A DNA stretch of 48,531 nucleotides from Myxococcales bacterium (GTDB lineage: Bacteria; Myxococcota_A; Polyangia; Polyangiales; Ga0077539). The translations under genes and the position numbers were made by a program. A model generated the notes under the pieces. It was not told the DNA's origin. It did no database searches and saw only the letters and a program-made list of their open reading frames with translations. Where the stretch lies: contig JAEUKH010000056.1 in NCBI GenBank assembly GCA_016792845.1, positions 1 through 48,531 on the forward strand, read 5' to 3'. Every line of letters begins with the position of its first letter. Within the stretch, counting starts at the first letter, position 1. Shown one piece after another: positions 41,449 through 48,531 of this stretch.

Positions 41449-42986
41449 GCGCGGGCCATCTTTTCTTCGAGCCGTCGGGCCACGATCGAGAGGGGGTAGC
41501 TCATCGCGAAATAGAGCGCCGCGCACATGGCCCCGGGCAAGACCCAGCTGCGCACATCGACCGCCGTGATGGTCATCTGCTTGGTGAGCTCGACCACGGT
41601 GATCACGCTCACGAGCGAGCTGTCTTTCAAGAGCGCGATGAAGTCGTTGGTCACGCTCGGCAGCGCCAGCCGAAAGGCCTGCGGGAGCACCACCCGCCGC
41701 AGCGCCAGCGGCAGCGACATGCCCAGCGACAAGGCCGCCTCGGTTTGCCCCTTCGGCACCGCCTGGATGCCCGCCCGGTACACCTCGGCCTCGTACGCGG
41801 CGTAGTTCATCCCCAGGCCCAGAATGGCCGCCGCCGGAGCGTTCAGCTTCACCACGTCGGCGAGGCCGTAATAGAGCACGTAGAGCTGCAAGAGCACCGG
41901 CGTGCCGCGGTACACCTCGATGTAGAGCCCCGCGAGCTTCGCCAAAGGCTTGGGCCCGTAGAGCCGAATCACCGCGAGGAGCAAGCCCAAGGGGATGGCC
42001 AGGCACATCGCCAGGGTGCTCACCCACAGGGTCGTGCGGGCGCCCCGCAGAAACAGCATGACGTGCGTGCCGTTGAGCCGCTGGCGGGTGTCTTGGGTGC
42101 CGAGCATGCGGCGCTGGTCGCTCTCGCTCCAGGTCATGAGCCGACGCTGGCGCTCGTTCATGATGCCCGCCCGCGACAAGATGCGCTCGAGCTCGCCCGA
42201 GGCGATCACCCGCGCGAGGGCGCCGTCGACCGCGGCCTGGAGGTCGGGCTCCTCGTTGCGCGCAGCGACGGCGTAGTACCCGTCGGCCACGTCGCCCACC
42301 ACCCTGAGGTCTTGCCGAGGCTCGCCGTACCGCGCCGCGATGATGTCGTCGAGCAAGACCGCGTCGCTGCGCCCTTGCGCGAGGTCAATGTAAGGCTCCT
42401 CGACGCCCTCATACGGGACGATCTCGGCCTGCGCCGCGCGCAGGTACTCGAAGCTGAAGCTGTTGGCCAGGGTGCCCACGCGGCGGCCGCGCATCCACCC
42501 GACCGTGGGCTGCACCGCGCTGTCGCTGCGACGCGCCATGAGCCGCGCGGCGAAGCAGTAATAGGGCCGCGTAAAGCGAACGCGCCCCACCCGCGAGGGC
42601 GTCACCTCGAAGCCGTTGAGGATCACATCGAAGGTGCCGCGCTCTAGCGAAGGCACCAGCGCCGACCAGTCGTTCTGCACGAACTCGGCCTCGACCCCGA
42701 GCTCGCGGGCGATGGCGTTGGCGAGGTCGACCTCGAAGCCCACGCGGCGGCCGCCGTGCTCGCTGTCTTCCCACACGTAGGGTTCGCCGCCCTGGATGTC
42801 GGCGCCCCAGCGCAGCTTGTGGGCCGCCCTGACCCGCGCCAACCCCGCACCGCCCGAAGGCGGCGTAGGCCTCGAACCGCACGCGCCGAGCGCTACAAAG
42901 AGCGCCGCGAGTGCAACCAAAACCGCAAGAGCTTGACCCCGTCGCACAGCGCGCGACGCTAGCGCCTTCGGGCACGCGGGGTACAT
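41445..42986 (-). CDS. fused amino-acid substrate-binding protein and ABC permease
   Basis: 513 residues from ATG 42986 (a GTG at 43007 is in frame). The N-terminus is a lipoprotein signal with lipobox VALGAC. Residues about 45-270 are a periplasmic binding domain of family 3 (LRWGADIQGGEPYVWED, GFEVDLANAIARELG, RGTFDVILNGFEVTPSR). A TM permease of the HisM/GlnP type follows, with the coupling motif region YEAEVYRAGIQAVPKGQTEAALSLGMS and the start of the second half RRVVLPQAFR. Such a fusion occurs in several bacteria (GlnP-like). It works with the ATPase just downstream to import a polar amino acid; substrate unknown. Confidence 0.92.
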
Positions 42987-43092
42987 CCCAAATGACGCGA
43001 CCGACACACAATCTCCGCGGCGCGGGCCGTCAAAGATTCTGCGTCGGTCTCAGCCTGGGCGACCACCGGCGGGCCGCGCCTCGGTCACGCGC

Positions 43093-43473
43093 TCAGGCCG
43101 CGCGGGTCTTCGGGGCCTTGGCCCCCTTCTCGCTCTTCGCAATGCCCGGACGCGCGCCCGTGCCGCTCCCCGTCACCGCGTCGCTCTCGAGATCGAGCTC
43201 GCCCACCCCGAGCTCGCCGCGCTCGTCGAGGAGGTGGAGGGTGTACGCGATCTTGGCCCGCTGCGCGCGCTTGGCCTCGCTGTAGCTGCCCGAGAGATCT
43301 TTCAAGATCTCTTTCGCGCCCGCGAGCTTCTCGTCGGCCTTCATCTCCTTCTCGACCTCGCGGAGCGCGGTCTCGGCGCGAATGATCTCTGACCTGAGCT
43401 GGTTACCGTCCATCCCGGCGGCGTCTTCGACAAAACCTGCGGGCAGCTTGGCGACAATCTTCTTGATGTCCAC
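43093..43473 (-). CDS. small acidic/basic coiled-coil protein of unknown function
   Basis: 126 residues from GTG 43473, supported by AGGAGG eight bases upstream. Heptad-rich helices from about 22 to 85 (LRSEIIRAETALREVEKEM, then LAGAKEILKDLSGSYSEAK) suggest a coiled coil; an Ala/Lys/Gly-rich tail with a run of basic residues ends it. No signal peptide. No family recognised; it could be a nucleic-acid- or phage-type accessory protein, but nothing nearby supports that. It is 107 bases downstream of the transporter gene start and shares the divergent region with hrpB. Confidence 0.7.
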   Translation of the reverse strand: MDIKKIVAKLPAGFVEDAAGMDGNQLRSEIIRAETALREVEKEMKADEKLAGAKEILKDLSGSYSEAKRAQRAKIAYTLHLLDERGELGVGELDLESDAVTGSGTGARPGIAKSEKGAKAPKTRAA

Positions 43474-43590
43474 GCGATCGACCTCCTGTGGTGAGCCCCC
43501 ACCTATCGCCTCGCCGCGGCGGCGTCACATTTTCGGCAGAGGCCCCGTCGCCGCCCCGCAAAGCGCCGTGTTTTGGGGCGCGCCGTGAGA

Positions 43591-43609
43591 TCGTTCGGTC
43601 ACCGAACGA
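43591..43609. promoter_or_regulatory. 19-bp perfect palindrome in the hrpB upstream region
   Basis: TCGTTCGGTCACCGAACGA: nine-base perfect arms around a single base, 47 bp before the hrpB start and within the divergent region. A related palindrome lies inside hrpB at 45215-45232. Operator-like. Confidence 0.7.
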
Positions 43610-43655
43610 CCCTTGCCTTTCGCCTCGAATGGGGTCACCAGTGCGAGGCCCCACG

Positions 43656-46226
43656 ATGCTGAAATTGCCCATCGACGACGTGCTGCCCTCGCTCACGGCG
43701 GCCCTCACCGCACACCGCGCGGTGGTGCTTGAGGCGCCTCCGGGCGCGGGCAAGACCACCCGAGTGCCGACGGCCCTCCTCTCGGCGGGCTTCGCCGACG
43801 GGGGCGAGATCATCGTGCTCGAGCCGCGCCGCCTCGCCGCCCGCATGGCCTCGGCCCGGGTCGCCGACGAGCTCGGCGAGCGCCTCGGCGAGCGGGTAGG
43901 CTACCAGGTCCGCTTCGACGAGGTGGCCAGCGCGCGCACCCAGATCCGCTTCGTCACCGAGGGGGTGCTCACCCGCCGCCTCGTGCGCGACCCGCAGCTC
44001 AAAGGGGTCGCCGCGGTGGTGCTCGACGAGTTCCACGAGCGTCACCTCCAGGGCGACGTGGCGCTCGGGCTCTTGCGTCGCTTGCAGCTGCGGCACCGCC
44101 CCGAGCTCGCCCTCGTGGCCATGAGCGCCACCCTCGACGGCGCCAGCGTCGCGCGCTTTCTCGGCGATTGCCCGCGCATCGTGAGCGAGGGTCGGCGCTT
44201 CGCGGTCGAGATCGAGCACCTCCCGAGCGCCGACGACCGCCCCCTCGCCGCCCAGATCGCCGAGGCCGTGCGCCGCCTCTGCGACGAGGGCCTCGACGGC
44301 GACGTGCTGGTCTTTGTGCCCGGGGCCGCAGAGATCCGCCGCGCCCTCGACGCCCTCGGGGCCGTGGCCGAGAAGTACAAGCTCGTCGCCCTCCCGCTGC
44401 ACGGCGACCTGAGCCCGGCCGAGCAAGACCGCGCCGTCAAGCCCGCCGACCGCCGCAAGGTCATCGTCTCGACCAACGTCGCCGAGACCAGCATCACCAT
44501 CGACGGCGTCGTCGCCGTCATCGACTCGGGGCTCGCGCGGGTCGCCTCGCACGCCGCCTGGTCGGGCCTGCCCATGCTCGACGTGAAGAAGGTCTCGCGG
44601 GCCTCGGCAACCCAACGCGCAGGCCGCGCAGGCCGCACACGCCCCGGCCGCTGTCTGCGGCTCTACACCCGGCACGACCACGACACGCGCCCCGAGCACG
44701 ACGCCCCCGAGGTGCGGCGCCTCGACCTCGCCGAGACGGCCCTCGAGCTGCACGCCGCGGGCGAGCGCGACCTCTCACAATTCGGCTGGTTCGAAGCCCC
44801 TCCGGCCCAAAGCCTCGACGCCGCCGAGCGGCTCTTGGCGGCCCTCGGCGCGATCACCCCCGAGGCCGCGCTCACCCCCCTCGGCCGACGGCTGCTTCGG
44901 TACCCCGTGCACCCTCGCCTCGCGCGGCTCCTCGTCGAAGCGCGCGACCGGCACGTCGCCGAGTCGGGCGCGACCCTCGCGGCGCTCTTGAGCGAGCGCG
45001 ACATCGTGGCGGCCCGGCGCGGCGCTGGGCTCGGCCCACAACAGCGCGGCGACGACGAGACCGACAGCGACATCGACGCGGCCATGCATCGCTTCGCCGA
45101 GGCCCGCGAGGCTCAGTTCGACGCCGCGACGCTGCGGGCCCTCGGGCTCGACACGGGCGCGACCCTCGCCGTCGAGCGGGTGCGAAAGCAGCTCTCGCGC
45201 AGCCTCGCCCAAGATCGTTCGGATCCGAACGAACTCAAGAGCAGCGGCACCGCCGACGAGGCCTTGCGGCTCTCGGTGCTGGCCGCCTGGCCCGACCGCG
45301 TCGCGCGGAAGCTCCGCGGGGTCGAGTACGCCTTCGCGTCGGGCGGCAAGGCGCGCCTCGCCGGGGCTCACCCTGCCCAGGCGCCCGAGTTCGTGGTGGC
45401 CGTCGAGGCCGAAGAGAAGACCGACGCGCGGCAGCGGGGCGTGGTGATCCGGCGGTCGAGCTACGTCGAGGCCGAGTGGCTGCTCGAGCTCTTCCCTGAT
45501 GAGATCGAAGAGGTCACCGAGGCGCGCTGGGTGGCCGCCGAGGCGCGGGTCGAGGTGTGGCAGCGCTTGCTCTTCCGCGGGCTCGAGCTCGACGCGTCGC
45601 GGGCGCCCCCCGGAGAGGCCGCCGATCGTGCGGCCACCGAACGGTTGCTCGCCGAGGCCCTCGCCCGAGGCCCCCGCAGCTTCGTCGAAAACGAAGAGAA
45701 TTTCGACCGTTGGATGGCCCGCCATCGCTACGCCGCCGAGGTCGTTCGGGGCCCTGACCTTCCGCCCCCCGATGAGGCCGCGCTCGCCGCGGCGCTGCGT
45801 CGGCTCTGCGAGGGCGCCCGCAGCATGGCCGAGGTGCGGGCGGGGCATCTCCTCCAGGCGCTCCAAGAGTCGCTCTCGCCCGCGCAGCGCAAGCGCATCG
45901 ACGCGCTGGCCCCCGATCGGGTCACCCTCCCCGGCGGCAAGGTCGCCCGGGTCGAGTACCCCGAGACCGGCGCCGCGCCCTTCATCGCCTCGCGGCTCCA
46001 AGACTTCTTCGGCATGCGCGAGGGCCCCCGGGTCGGAGGCGGCCCGCTCACCTTGCACCTCCTCGCGCCGAACCACCGCGCCGTGCAGGTCACCACCGAC
46101 CTCGCCGGCTTCTGGGAGCGCCACTACCCCGCGATCCGCAAGGAGCTCTGCCGTCAATACCCGCGGCACCTCTGGCCCGAAGACGGCCGCACCGCGACGC
46201 CGCCCCCGAACGGCCGCGTGCGCTGA
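43656..46226 (+). CDS. hrpB: ATP-dependent RNA helicase HrpB
   Basis: 856 residues from ATG 43656. DEAH-family helicase motifs are in order: Walker A PPGAGKTT (28-35), motif Ia LEPRRLAARMASARVA, motif II DEFH (124-127), motif III MSATL, motif V VSTNVAETSITIDGV and motif VI QRAGRAGRTRPG. DEFH in place of DEAH, the HA2-type region and the long C-terminal extension with VRVEYP-like segments match bacterial HrpB, as does the length (about 800-860). In E. coli it is a helicase of unclear RNA role. It carries an internal 18-bp palindrome at 45215 that uses GAT, CGT, GAT and GAA in place of the usual C/G-ending codons. Confidence 0.93.
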   Translation: MLKLPIDDVLPSLTAALTAHRAVVLEAPPGAGKTTRVPTALLSAGFADGGEIIVLEPRRLAARMASARVADELGERLGERVGYQVRFDEVASARTQIRFVTEGVLTRRLVRDPQLKGVAAVVLDEFHERHLQGDVALGLLRRLQLRHRPELALVAMSATLDGASVARFLGDCPRIVSEGRRFAVEIEHLPSADDRPLAAQIAEAVRRLCDEGLDGDVLVFVPGAAEIRRALDALGAVAEKYKLVALPLHGDLSPAEQDRAVKPADRRKVIVSTNVAETSITIDGVVAVIDSGLARVASHAAWSGLPMLDVKKVSRASATQRAGRAGRTRPGRCLRLYTRHDHDTRPEHDAPEVRRLDLAETALELHAAGERDLSQFGWFEAPPAQSLDAAERLLAALGAITPEAALTPLGRRLLRYPVHPRLARLLVEARDRHVAESGATLAALLSERDIVAARRGAGLGPQQRGDDETDSDIDAAMHRFAEAREAQFDAATLRALGLDTGATLAVERVRKQLSRSLAQDRSDPNELKSSGTADEALRLSVLAAWPDRVARKLRGVEYAFASGGKARLAGAHPAQAPEFVVAVEAEEKTDARQRGVVIRRSSYVEAEWLLELFPDEIEEVTEARWVAAEARVEVWQRLLFRGLELDASRAPPGEAADRAATERLLAEALARGPRSFVENEENFDRWMARHRYAAEVVRGPDLPPPDEAALAAALRRLCEGARSMAEVRAGHLLQALQESLSPAQRKRIDALAPDRVTLPGGKVARVEYPETGAAPFIASRLQDFFGMREGPRVGGGPLTLHLLAPNHRAVQVTTDLAGFWERHYPAIRKELCRQYPRHLWPEDGRTATPPPNGRVR
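45215..45232. promoter_or_regulatory. 18-bp perfect palindrome inside hrpB
   Basis: TCGTTCGGATCCGAACGA, nine-base perfect arms. Same TCGTTCGG word as 43591-43609. Its codons (GAT, CGT, GAT, GAA) are unusual for the gene. Confidence 0.65.
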
Positions 46227-46257
46227 CCCCGCGGCGCGCCTTCACCCTCCCGCGGGG
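46227..46257 (+). terminator. hairpin after hrpB
   Basis: CCCCGCGG (46227-46234) pairs with CCGCGGGG (46250-46257), an 8-bp stem with a 15-base loop immediately after the hrpB stop. No T-run. Confidence 0.45.
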
Positions 46258-46286
46258 CGCCACCAACTGCTACCTTCGAGCATCGC

Positions 46287-46916
46287 ATGAGCGTTGAGAT
46301 CGTTTTGGTGCGACACGGCGAGAGCGAGGGCAACCGCGCGAAGATGTTCACGGGTCACTCGGGCTCGCCGCTCACCGCCCGCGGGCACGCCCAGGCCCTC
46401 GCCGCGGGGCAGGGCCTCAGAGACTTCGCCCCCACCCGCATCGTCTCAAGCGACCTCCTGCGCGCATGGCAGACCGCCGAGGGGCTCTGCGCAGGCCTCG
46501 GGCGAGCGCACCCCGTCGAAGCCAACCCTGCCTTCCGTGAGCGCGACATGGGCGACTGGGTGGGCATCACCTTCTCGGCCCTCGAAGCCCGCGACCCCGA
46601 CGGTTGGGCGGCCCTCGTGCGCCGCGACCCCGACCACCACCCGCCCGCGGGCGAGACCCACCGCGCGTGCGCAGCCCGGGTCGCCTCGGCCCTCGACGCG
46701 CTCCTCGACGGCGCCAAAGAAGAAGAGCGCATCGTGCTGGTGAGCCACGGCGTGGCCATCTCTCACATGATCCGCCACCTCTTGCAGATCGCGGCCTTCG
46801 ACGTACTCTTCACCGTCGACAATCTTTCGTTTCACCGCTTCGAACGCCGACGCACAGGCACCCGGGTCATCGCGCTGAACGACACACGACATTTACACAC
46901 TTTGCGAGCAATCTGA
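46287..46916 (+). CDS. histidine phosphatase (phosphoglycerate-mutase-like)
   Basis: 209 residues starting MSVEIVLVRHGESEGN; the phosphate-accepting H10 of RHGE, the second-motif E85 in FRERDMGDW, and H154 in LVSHGVAISH are all present, together with the SSDLLRAWQTAE helix. This is the bacterial histidine phosphatase/cofactor-dependent mutase superfamily; short members usually dephosphorylate small sugars or nucleotides rather than act as glycolytic mutase. Cytoplasmic. Its TGA overlaps the ATG of the following lipoprotein hydrolase (TGATG), so they are likely co-translated. Confidence 0.92.
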   Translation: MSVEIVLVRHGESEGNRAKMFTGHSGSPLTARGHAQALAAGQGLRDFAPTRIVSSDLLRAWQTAEGLCAGLGRAHPVEANPAFRERDMGDWVGITFSALEARDPDGWAALVRRDPDHHPPAGETHRACAARVASALDALLDGAKEEERIVLVSHGVAISHMIRHLLQIAAFDVLFTVDNLSFHRFERRRTGTRVIALNDTRHLHTLRAI

Positions 46917-48172
46917 TGGCGACTAAGCTCTCTGTTTCGCTGCTTCTGATCGCACTCACAGGCTGCGCGCCTGAGCTGGTGAGCCGCCCCAACGATGCGG
47001 GGCCCGCGGTCGATCAGGGCGACCTCCAGCCCGACCTCGGGGCGCCGAGCGACACGGCCGAGGCTGCCGATCGCGGCGCGAGCGCAGACGCAGGCGCTGG
47101 GCCCGACGTGACGCCGAGCGTCGATGCGCCGGTGAGCGCTGACAGCCCCGCGGGTGACGACCTCGGCGCCCCCGCCCGTGACGCCGGGTTTGAGGCCGAC
47201 GCGGGCCAGGCGCCCGCTGACACGGGGCCAGTGGGGGTCGACACCGCCGTCGAGCCTTCGACGCCGCCGCTCCCCGCGACCCCAGGGCCCCACCGCGTCG
47301 CCGTATGGACGGGCGCCGTCTCGGGCTCGTCGGGCAACGCGCGGGTGTTCTACCCGATGGGCGCCTCAGGGCGCGACGCCTTCCCCTTGGTGGTGTTTGC
47401 CCACGGGTTTCAGCTCGGGGTCAACAACTACGACGGGCTCCTCACCCACGTCGCCTCGCACGGGTACGTCGTCGCCAGCGTCGACTACCCCGGGAGCCTC
47501 CTCCGGGTCGATCACCGCGAGGTCTCGACGGCGCTCCGCAACGTGCGCCGCGCCTTCGCGATGCAGTCGGTGCCGGGCTTCCCCGCGCTGGCCCAGGTCG
47601 ACGCCTCACGCGCCGCGGCCATGGGGCACTCGCTCGGCGGCAAGGGCGCCGTGATGGCCGTTCTCGACGACCCGACGGCCTTCGTCGCCGCGGTGGCCCT
47701 CGACCCCGTCGACGACAACCCCGCCCCGGGCGGCTCAGTGAGCGAGACGGCCCCCAGCGTCGCGCCCGAGCGCATGGGCGCCTTGCGCACCCCCCTCGCC
47801 CTCTTCGGGTCGAGCCAGGGGCGCTGCACCACCCTCGGCACCTCGTGCGCGCCCGAGAGCAGCAATTACCTCCGCTTCGCGGCCGCGGCGCCGAGCATGA
47901 CGCCGAGCGCGCTCTACCCCTTGCTCAACTTCGGTCACAACGATTTTGTCGATTCAAACTGCGGGTTTCAGTGCAACCTCTGCGCCCGCGGCGCCGCACC
48001 CCTCGATTCGCGGGTCGCAGCCCTCCGGGGGTTGAGCGTGGCGTTTCTGCAACGCTTCGCCCGCGGCGACCTGCGCTACCAGCCCTTCATCGACGGCGAA
48101 GGCCGCGCCGCCCTCGTCCGCGCCAACACCTTGTGGAACGGCGTCGCCAGCGCCCTCCCCGCGTGCCGCTAG
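46916..48172 (+). CDS. secreted lipoprotein alpha/beta hydrolase (chlorophyllase/PETase-like fold)
   Basis: 418 residues. Lipobox ALTGC (C17) precedes an Asp/Ala/Pro-rich linker of about 100 residues. The hydrolase core shows the oxyanion strand VVFAHGFQLG, nucleophile motif GHSLGG with S239, ALDPVDDNP as the acid region and FGHNDFVD near the likely catalytic His. This pattern resembles the dienelactone-hydrolase/chlorophyllase/polyesterase group. The GFQCNLC and RCTTLGTSC pairs suggest disulfides. A surface-bound esterase or lipase is likely; the substrate is unknown. The R1 repeat begins directly after its TAG stop, as in the di-iron gene at the other end of the window. Confidence 0.85.
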   Translation: MATKLSVSLLLIALTGCAPELVSRPNDAGPAVDQGDLQPDLGAPSDTAEAADRGASADAGAGPDVTPSVDAPVSADSPAGDDLGAPARDAGFEADAGQAPADTGPVGVDTAVEPSTPPLPATPGPHRVAVWTGAVSGSSGNARVFYPMGASGRDAFPLVVFAHGFQLGVNNYDGLLTHVASHGYVVASVDYPGSLLRVDHREVSTALRNVRRAFAMQSVPGFPALAQVDASRAAAMGHSLGGKGAVMAVLDDPTAFVAAVALDPVDDNPAPGGSVSETAPSVAPERMGALRTPLALFGSSQGRCTTLGTSCAPESSNYLRFAAAAPSMTPSALYPLLNFGHNDFVDSNCGFQCNLCARGAAPLDSRVAALRGLSVAFLQRFARGDLRYQPFIDGEGRAALVRANTLWNGVASALPACR

Positions 48173-48291
48173 GCTGTGTCTGCGGGTGTAGTTTCCAACA
48201 TCGAATGCATGCGGTGGTGAGCATCGCCTTTCGTAGCGGGCTGCGATGCGACGTAACCTGCACCCCCTCTGTAGGGCGGAGGAGGCTCGCG
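48172..48291 (+). repeat. R1 dispersed repeat, copy 3
   Basis: GGCTGTGTCTGCGG after the TAG stop, then CCAACATCGAATGCATGCG, GTGGTGAGCATCGCC, CGTAGCGGGCTGCGATGCG and GTAGGGCGGAGGAGGCTCGC. About 94% identical by eye to copy 2. Confidence 0.85.
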
Positions 48292-48294
48292 CCT

Positions 48295-48531
48295 GGCGTG
48301 ACCTCACCCCCAGGGGGGCGTACAGCTCGGCGGCTGGCGTGACCTCACCCCCAGGGGGGCGTACATCCCTCGCGCCCCCTCTCCCTGCCAGGCTGTGGTT
48401 TACCCGCGGAATTTCCTTGTGTTTGCGGGCATGAGAGCCGATCGGCGCCTGGCGTGACCCCACCCGCTGGGGCGCATGGTGCTGTGCCTGTCGTGACCTC
48501 ACCCCCTGGGGGACGCACGAGCCTCGCACCC
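48295..48531 (+). repeat. R2 repeat array with CCCTCTCCCTG unit, running to the window end
   Basis: GGCGTGACCTCACCCCC occurs at 48295 and 48336 (period 41), with variants at about 48451 and 48491; CGCGCCCCCTCTCCCTGCCAGG at 48371 matches the inner arm of the 10.8-kb element. The array is cut by the window edge. Confidence 0.75.

Noticed and set aside
48295..48531. CRISPR-like regular repeats
   Set aside because: Only four or five units, period 41-43 bp with short, partly conserved linkers and no cas gene; the same units make inverted arms at 10.8 kb.

Overview
The window is very GC-rich with strongly GC-biased third codon positions, and it looks like chromosomal DNA of a myxobacterium (phylum Myxococcota, probably order Polyangiales; the order is a guess). 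The support is: a protein ending in a MYXO-CTERM-type tail (35371-36723), many lipoproteins with Asp/Ala/Gly-rich linkers after the lipobox, two very cysteine-rich lipoproteins, a 1774-residue kinase-TPR protein, and a zinc-ribbon pseudokinase. No tRNA, rRNA, CRISPR array, prophage or intact insertion sequence was seen. Both ends of the window lie in the same dispersed repeat family, so the ends may be assembly breaks.

Layout. 0.2-5.8 kb (minus strand): six tightly overlapping genes in the order GNAT-like protein, HHxxxDG acyltransferase, ICMT-like membrane methyltransferase, fatty acid desaturase, CapA-like metallophosphatase, haem-oxygenase-fold di-iron protein. This looks like an undescribed lipid or small-molecule pathway. 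5.9-10.6 kb: a membrane protein, a Cys-rich lipoprotein and a repeat-rich lipoprotein. 10.6-11.1 kb: a 228-bp inverted-repeat element with an AT-rich core, followed by 43-bp tandem repeats. 11.1-14.0 kb: an OmpR-type response regulator without a kinase beside it, a prolyl-iminopeptidase-like hydrolase and a PPP-family phosphatase. 14.2-20.2 kb: a secreted phospholipase A2, a small coiled-coil protein, a TPR lipoprotein, a sulfatase-fold enzyme and a large Cys-rich lipoprotein. 20.4-25.7 kb: an ABC-F protein, a PhyH-like dioxygenase, then TetR-P450-Gfa with overlapping stops and starts. 25.7-29.8 kb: a VWA protein with the zinc-ribbon pseudokinase, a divergent membrane protein and a lipoprotein. 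29.9-37.3 kb: the kinase-TPR giant, the MYXO-CTERM propeller-like protein and a DUF2059-like lipoprotein. 37.3-38.3 kb: a region with a decayed gene and a dispersed repeat. 38.3-40.7 kb: CPBP protease, VWA lipoprotein and JAMM peptidase in tandem. 40.7-43.5 kb: a polar amino-acid ABC transporter in which substrate-binding protein and permease are fused, plus a small coiled-coil protein. 43.7-48.2 kb: HrpB helicase, histidine phosphatase and a lipoprotein alpha/beta hydrolase.

Beyond the genes, three sequence patterns stand out. First, short near-perfect palindromes occur in region-specific 'words': five copies of TTGAC-N5-GTCAA between 5.0 and 8.8 kb, two of ATGTTCACACTGTGAACAT near 13.2 kb and two of TCGTTCGGN(1-3)CCGAACGA-type near 43.6-45.2 kb. 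Several lie inside genes and force codons that are otherwise rare here. Second, four convergent gene pairs share a small hairpin or palindrome that contains both stop codons, usually CTGAG...CTCAG. Third, a composite repeat (R1 followed by R2 units) occurs at 1-163, 37.83-37.98 kb and 48.17-48.53 kb, with R2 also making the arms of the 10.8-kb element. All functional calls are from motifs read by eye; no database search was possible.
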